From contig NZ_QQBI01000008.1 of NCBI RefSeq assembly GCF_004302915.1, positions 61,576-125,575 on the forward strand: a DNA stretch of 64,000 nt, given 5' to 3'. Under the pieces are notes generated by a model. The model made no database searches and had not been told where the DNA came from. It was given only the letters and a program-made list of their open reading frames with translations. Shown here piece by piece: positions 60,845 through 64,000 of this stretch; position 1 is the first letter of the stretch; each line of letters starts with the position of its first letter. Source of the stretch: Komagataeibacter xylinus (lineage in GTDB: Bacteria; Pseudomonadota; Alphaproteobacteria; Acetobacterales; Acetobacteraceae). The position numbers were made by a program, and so were the translations under genes.

Positions 60845-61174
60845 TCATGACAGGCAGTCCTCAATGGCGTGGGCATATCGACCGATCCCATCGGCCAGCC
60901 ATGCCAGTTCAGTGCCGGTCTGTTTGTCCCCCTCCGCCATGCGGGCCAGTATCCCGGCCATGACACTGATTTCCGTGGTGGCAGCCTGTATGGCCGCCAG
61001 CCGGTCGGGCGTTGCCAGGCTGGGCGGCGCTGTATGCGCGCGCCATGCCCGGTGGCAGGACGCAGAACTGCTGCCCATCGCCTCGCCTACCTCGCGCCAT
61101 GACAGGCCCTCTTTGCGGAGGTGTTCAATCCGGCGCAGGTCGCGGGCAGACCAGGTGCGTGCGGGGCGGCTCAT
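60845..61174 (-). CDS. Helix-turn-helix protein (109 aa)
   Basis: WSARDLRRIEHLRKEGLSWREVGEAMGSSSASCHRAWRAH resembles a homeodomain/Myb-like or phage-type helix-turn-helix. The C-terminal part is helical. It is coupled to the upstream gene by ATGA overlap. Confidence 0.55.
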   Translation of the reverse strand: MSRPARTWSARDLRRIEHLRKEGLSWREVGEAMGSSSASCHRAWRAHTAPPSLATPDRLAAIQAATTEISVMAGILARMAEGDKQTGTELAWLADGIGRYAHAIEDCLS

Positions 61175-61470
61175 GCCCGGCCCTCCGGATCTGCGGACAG
61201 GAAAGCGATGAAAGCCGGATCCATCGTTAGTTCGACCCAACGGGCTTTCCCCGCCTGGGCGATGGTCTCGACCACGTAATGCATCTGCTCACGGGACGCA
61301 CCGCCTTCCTTCCAGATGGAAAAGCCAATGGCATAGGCCGCGCCCTGCAGGTAATCGAGCAGCTTTGCCGCCCCTTCCCCGTCTGAGAACGTCTGTTCGG
61401 CTATCTGCCAGCCTATGAACTGCAGGTCCGGCACGATCGGCGTGACCGGGGCTTCCGGGCTCTTGCTCAT
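61171..61470 (-). CDS. Hypothetical protein (99 aa)
   Basis: A soluble protein with LQFIGWQIAEQTFSDGEGAAKLLDYLQGAAYAIGFSIWKEGG. No domain recognised. Four-base overlaps with both neighbours place it in the leftward operon. Confidence 0.55.
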   Translation of the reverse strand: MSKSPEAPVTPIVPDLQFIGWQIAEQTFSDGEGAAKLLDYLQGAAYAIGFSIWKEGGASREQMHYVVETIAQAGKARWVELTMDPAFIAFLSADPEGRA

Positions 61471-61589
61471 GGCTTTACCTCCGCCCACAGGCGCATCGTC
61501 AGGATACCCAGCGCGTTGCCAGCCCGGATCGTCCAGGCCGATAGCGGGATGAGAAACCACAGGGCTGCGTGGATCAGGATGCGTTTCAT
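61467..61589 (-). CDS. 40-residue membrane peptide
   Basis: A short gene with a perfect GGAGGG ribosome site 5 bases before the ATG and ATGA overlaps on both sides, which argues that it is real. The product has one hydrophobic segment (ILIHAALWFLIPLSAW) and a basic N-terminus. Function unknown. Confidence 0.55.
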   Translation of the reverse strand: MKRILIHAALWFLIPLSAWTIRAGNALGILTMRLWAEVKP

Positions 61590-61933
61590 GATTGCCCTCC
61601 TGCGATCAGACGGCCGAGGATGTAGACCTGCCGATATTCCTTCACACCGGGCGCATTGCGGCCACTGTGATAGGGCGTGCGGCCATAACGGAGGCTACGC
61701 GGACCACAGGCAGGACGTGCCTTGTCCTTCCATACCGGTGCGATTTCCGGGGATTTATTGAAGACAGCGACCGCCAGTTCCCCGTTGTCCACGTTGGGGT
61801 CGTTGGCATCGAACAGGCAGAGACGCCCATCAATCATGATAATGCCCATGCCATCGCGGATCTGGAGCGGCGGAACGGTGGAAGCCGGTGCCGGTGCGCC
61901 ACGGCGGCGCATCCAATGAGGAATAAGGTTCAT
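61586..61933 (-). CDS. Hypothetical protein (115 aa)
   Basis: Contains LQIRDGMGIIMIDGRLCLFDANDPNVDNG and YGRTPYHSGRNAPGVKEYRQVYILGR. No domain recognised. It is coupled by ATGA overlap to the small membrane peptide downstream. Confidence 0.5.
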   Translation of the reverse strand: MNLIPHWMRRRGAPAPASTVPPLQIRDGMGIIMIDGRLCLFDANDPNVDNGELAVAVFNKSPEIAPVWKDKARPACGPRSLRYGRTPYHSGRNAPGVKEYRQVYILGRLIAGGQS

Positions 61934-61934
61934 G

Positions 61935-62156
61935 TCACACACGCTCCGCAATGGCCGCGCATCGGCGCTCTATCTCTTGGGCCGCCCATTCCACGGCCAT
62001 TCCGAAGCCCTGTAGGGCAATATCTGGATGCGGTTCATCTCTGGTGGTCATGGATCGACCTGCGAGGATCAAAAGGCGCGCAAGCTGGTCAATGTCGTGG
62101 CGCGCATCGTGGACTGCCATGATCGCGCTTTTCTCAAACTGGTAGAGATCGCTCAC
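61935..62156 (-). CDS. Hypothetical protein (73 aa)
   Basis: A helical soluble protein (QFEKSAIMAVHDARHDIDQLARLLILAG, EWAAQEIERRCAAIAERV). ATGA overlap with the upstream gene. No domain recognised. Confidence 0.5.
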   Translation of the reverse strand: MSDLYQFEKSAIMAVHDARHDIDQLARLLILAGRSMTTRDEPHPDIALQGFGMAVEWAAQEIERRCAAIAERV

Positions 62157-62413
62157 TTCGCCTCTCCCTTCATCGCCAGAATGTCGCGCGCCAGGCTGGC
62201 CTCAATCTGCTTGGGGTCTGGGTCGAACAGCATCACCAGCCGGGCCTTGTCCTGTAGGTCGGCAAAGGATCGGGCCGGGGTCTGGACCACCTTGCAATAG
62301 GCGGCCCGGAAACGGTCTGACTGGGCCTGCGCATTGGCCGTGGCCGGTTCTTTGCAGCAGCGGCGATCGGCGCCAAGAGCGGCCAGCGTGGCCTTACGGA
62401 TGGGGCTGGTCAT
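62153..62413 (-). CDS. Hypothetical protein (86 aa)
   Basis: A basic N-terminus and helical C-terminus (LQDKARLVMLFDPDPKQIEASLARDILAMKGEAK). Coupled at both ends. No domain recognised. Confidence 0.5.
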   Translation of the reverse strand: MTSPIRKATLAALGADRRCCKEPATANAQAQSDRFRAAYCKVVQTPARSFADLQDKARLVMLFDPDPKQIEASLARDILAMKGEAK

Positions 62414-62604
62414 TCTGCCTGCCCTCCATCTGTAGGAAGCCCCAGCCATGCCCGATCCAGCTCGCCATATATCCGCTTCACCCAACCGGCCAGAAACTCC
62501 AGCGGAGGCGGTTCTGATGCAGCAATCAGGCCATCCAGTATGGTGTGCAGGCAGCCAAGGTCACAGACGACCGCATGCACGCGATCTCTCGGTGTCTCGC
62601 TCAT
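62410..62604 (-). CDS. Hypothetical protein (64 aa)
   Basis: A short helical protein (RVHAVVCDLGCLHTILDGLIAASE, FLAGWVKRIYGELDRAWLGL). ATGA overlaps on both sides; the longer frame upstream overlaps the previous gene and was not used. Confidence 0.5.
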   Translation of the reverse strand: MSETPRDRVHAVVCDLGCLHTILDGLIAASEPPPLEFLAGWVKRIYGELDRAWLGLPTDGGQAE

Positions 62605-62864
62605 CGGGCCACCTCCGCCAGCGCGATCACTGTGGGGTGGGGTTTCAGGCCGCCGTGGCGCAGAACCTCCGGCTGGGCGAACCCGGCCAGAGCGAGCAGG
62701 AGCAGCGCAGGGAAGATCAGCCCGGCCGCCAGATGCTCGGATGTGAGTAAGAGGGTTTTCCCAACTTTGGGAAAAAGGGAGCCGAGTACGCTTGTACCCA
62801 GCCGAGAGCATGCCCATGTGTGTCTGGGCGTGCTATAGGCACGGTTAGCCATTGCCGAATTCAT
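62601..62864 (-). CDS. Possible first gene of the leftward operon, small membrane protein
   Basis: A hydrophobic segment (GLIFPALLLLALAGFA) with flanking polar residues. Its stop overlaps the next start (ATGA). The start is uncertain: a 20-bp palindrome lies inside the 5' part of the open frame, so translation may begin downstream at a non-ATG codon or the 5' part may be leader. Confidence 0.35.
   Translation of the reverse strand: MNSAMANRAYSTPRHTWACSRLGTSVLGSLFPKVGKTLLLTSEHLAAGLIFPALLLLALAGFAQPEVLRHGGLKPHPTVIALAEVAR
62756..62775. promoter_or_regulatory. Perfect palindrome TTTTCCCAA-N2-TTGGGAAAA
   Basis: 9-bp perfect arms with a 2-base centre near the start of the leftward operon. Position and symmetry suggest an operator for that operon. 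Confidence 0.6.
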
Positions 62865-62937
62865 CCTTCGGTTGTGGTTAGGCCGGGCGCGGGAGCTTCC
62901 ACCTTCCCGTCCGGCTGCCTTGCCAAAGAGCGCAAGG

Positions 62938-62997
62938 TCGCTACACTGTCCACAAGTTTCACCCCTTGGTCAACCCAAGATCGACACAGTGTAGCGA
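62938..62997. promoter_or_regulatory. Inverted repeat TCGCTACACTGT before the XRE gene
   Basis: 12-bp perfect arms (62938-62949 and 62986-62997) separated by 36 bases, directly upstream of the rightward repressor gene. Two half-operators at helical spacing would suit a looping or divergent-switch repressor. Confidence 0.7.
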
Positions 62998-63004
62998 AGT
63001 TTAT

Positions 63005-63238
63005 ATGACCCCAGAACAGTGCAGGATGGCCCGAGCGGGTCTTAACCTAGGCGTGCGGGAATTGGCCGAGCTTGCTCAGGTCTCCACCAACACGATTACC
63101 CGCCTTGAGCGTGGAGAATCGCTTTATCCCCGTACGGTCGAAGCCATCCGCGCCGCCCTGGAGGCGGCTGGGGTCGAGTTCATCGCTGAGAATGGTGGTG
63201 GGGCTGGCGTGCGGTTGAGGAAATTACAGCACTATTGA
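63005..63238 (+). CDS. XRE-family repressor candidate (77 aa)
   Basis: MARAGLNLGVRELAELAQVSTNTITRLERGESLYPRTVEAIRAALEAAGVEFI is a compact helix-turn-helix domain of the Cro/CI type. It diverges from the leftward operon across the two palindromes, the arrangement of a phage or satellite master switch. It is the most likely repressor of the leftward operon. Confidence 0.82.
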   Translation: MTPEQCRMARAGLNLGVRELAELAQVSTNTITRLERGESLYPRTVEAIRAALEAAGVEFIAENGGGAGVRLRKLQHY

Positions 63239-63350
63239 CGATTTCAAGATAAAAGCTCAATAAACCAGCGGCAATTAATTTTATGGGATAGGTTATGATC
63301 CATAAATAATATTGCTAATTTTGAAACTTTTCCGTAAAGGTTGATGCGAT

Positions 63351-63536
63351 ATGTCAGAAAATTCAGGAATTAGCATGCTAAATTTTCAAGGATTTATTGG
63401 AAATGGAGTCGTGTATAATTCATCAACAAATATGGTTACTATCTATTTTTCGGCAGAGAACCAGAAATGGGACGTCACTTTGACAAAAGATCAAGCTCAG
63501 TCACTGCTCACGAAGCTACAAGACGCCATTAAATAA
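63351..63536 (+). CDS. Small low-GC hypothetical protein (61 aa)
   Basis: AAAGG lies before the ATG. The protein is polar with no signal peptide (FQGFIGNGVVYNSSTNMVTIYFSAENQKWDVTLTKDQAQSLLTKLQDAIK), possibly a small beta-rich domain. Base composition is far more AT-rich than the rest of the window. Function unknown. Confidence 0.5.
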   Translation: MSENSGISMLNFQGFIGNGVVYNSSTNMVTIYFSAENQKWDVTLTKDQAQSLLTKLQDAIK

Positions 63537-64000
63537 AGGCATGCTGGCTGCGTCCATCAGGCGCTGCCAGCAAAAAAACGACTTCCCCTCCGCACGCCCC
63601 ACTATCCCCTTTTTTATGGACTCAAGAAATTCAGAGACTACACTTGCTGGCCACATTCAAACCTTTGATTGTTTTTCAAACGATGGCTGTTCTCTGCCAA
63701 TTTTAGCGCGATTAAATCAAAGCGAGAAGGTTAGGCCCGCCACCGCCTCAGCGTCTTCACCGTGTTGGCCCAAAGCAATTCCAGAAACGATCCACTTTCA
63801 GCCGCCATTGAGCAATGCAGAACCGTAGGTGGCTTGCCCGTAGACCATCATCCTTAACATCGTGCTCCTTGAGCAGCTGATTCGCCAGACTCGCCGAGGA
63901 TATGGGAAGTTGCGTTCTATCTAACTGTCTGAATCAAAAAGCGACCTGATTGATTTTCCGCAGCACTCTGCGGATATGAGCGATCATAAGCCAAGCTTCA
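63537..64000. other. Window end, no gene identified
   Basis: Moderate-GC sequence with short open frames only. No complete transposase, RNA gene or attachment-site duplicate is recognised. The accessory region probably continues beyond the window. Confidence 0.4.

Noticed and set aside
63537..64000. Possible transposase remnant at the right end
   Set aside because: No catalytic motif or terminal inverted repeat could be read; open frames are short and unlike known transposases.

Overview
The window reads as chromosome of an acetic acid bacterium, most likely Komagataeibacter/Gluconacetobacter. GC is high, and the gene content fits that group: an OprB-type carbohydrate porin, two TonB-dependent receptors, a Tat-exported SMP-30/gluconolactonase-like protein, a solitary Rieske protein and DUF2501. 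The species call is inference from gene content only.

Positions 1-47.3 kb are core-like. In order: OprB porin; unknown proteins and a peptide deformylase relative with degenerate active-site motifs; phoU-phoB; TonB receptor; panB coupled to an MFS/GPH transporter; an unknown protein and a double AAA+ ATPase; sodC; a class A acid phosphatase relative lacking its nucleophile His; an SDR; photolyase; a NepR-like protein, glutaredoxin 2 and a YqaE-type peptide; orphan petA; an MRJP-family protein. Then come a VirB1 gene diverging from a minimal virB7-virB9-virB10 operon, a heme-degrading monooxygenase, an SMP-30 protein, fumC, a siderophore receptor, LysE, a zinc uptake operon behind a Zur-box-like palindrome, an SbmA/BacA-type ABC exporter, a peptide-binding protein, an unusual SCO protein, polA, a CHCC zinc-finger protein, a lipoprotein hydrolase and tRNA-Arg(CCG). 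At least eleven intergenic sites from about 4 to 41 kb carry a repeated hairpin family built from two AT-centred palindromes and a CCAAAAACTTTTAT-like edge. None is seen to the right of 41 kb.

From the 3' end of tRNA-Arg to the window end (47.4-64 kb) the content is accessory: a serine recombinase, ribbon-helix-helix and XRE-type regulators, a tape-measure/tail-lysozyme protein translationally close to a small terminase subunit, and a long leftward operon of mostly ATGA-coupled small genes leading through an AlpA-like regulator and a primase zinc-domain protein to a TOPRIM-DUF927 primase-helicase. Just downstream of that helicase lies a 245-bp array of twelve GTGTTCC(A/C) iterons in both orientations around AT-rich spacers. 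The same motif recurs beside the recombinase. A divergent switch region with two long palindromes sits at 62.75-63.0 kb. TerS without a large terminase, AlpA, pri-rep and an adjacent iteron origin together resemble phage-inducible chromosomal islands (phage satellites). The tape-measure gene and the serine recombinase are atypical for that class.

The two most interesting candidates are this satellite-like island and the stripped VirB7/9/10 outer-membrane core, which has no ATPase or inner-membrane genes and a VirB10 that appears to lack its membrane anchor.
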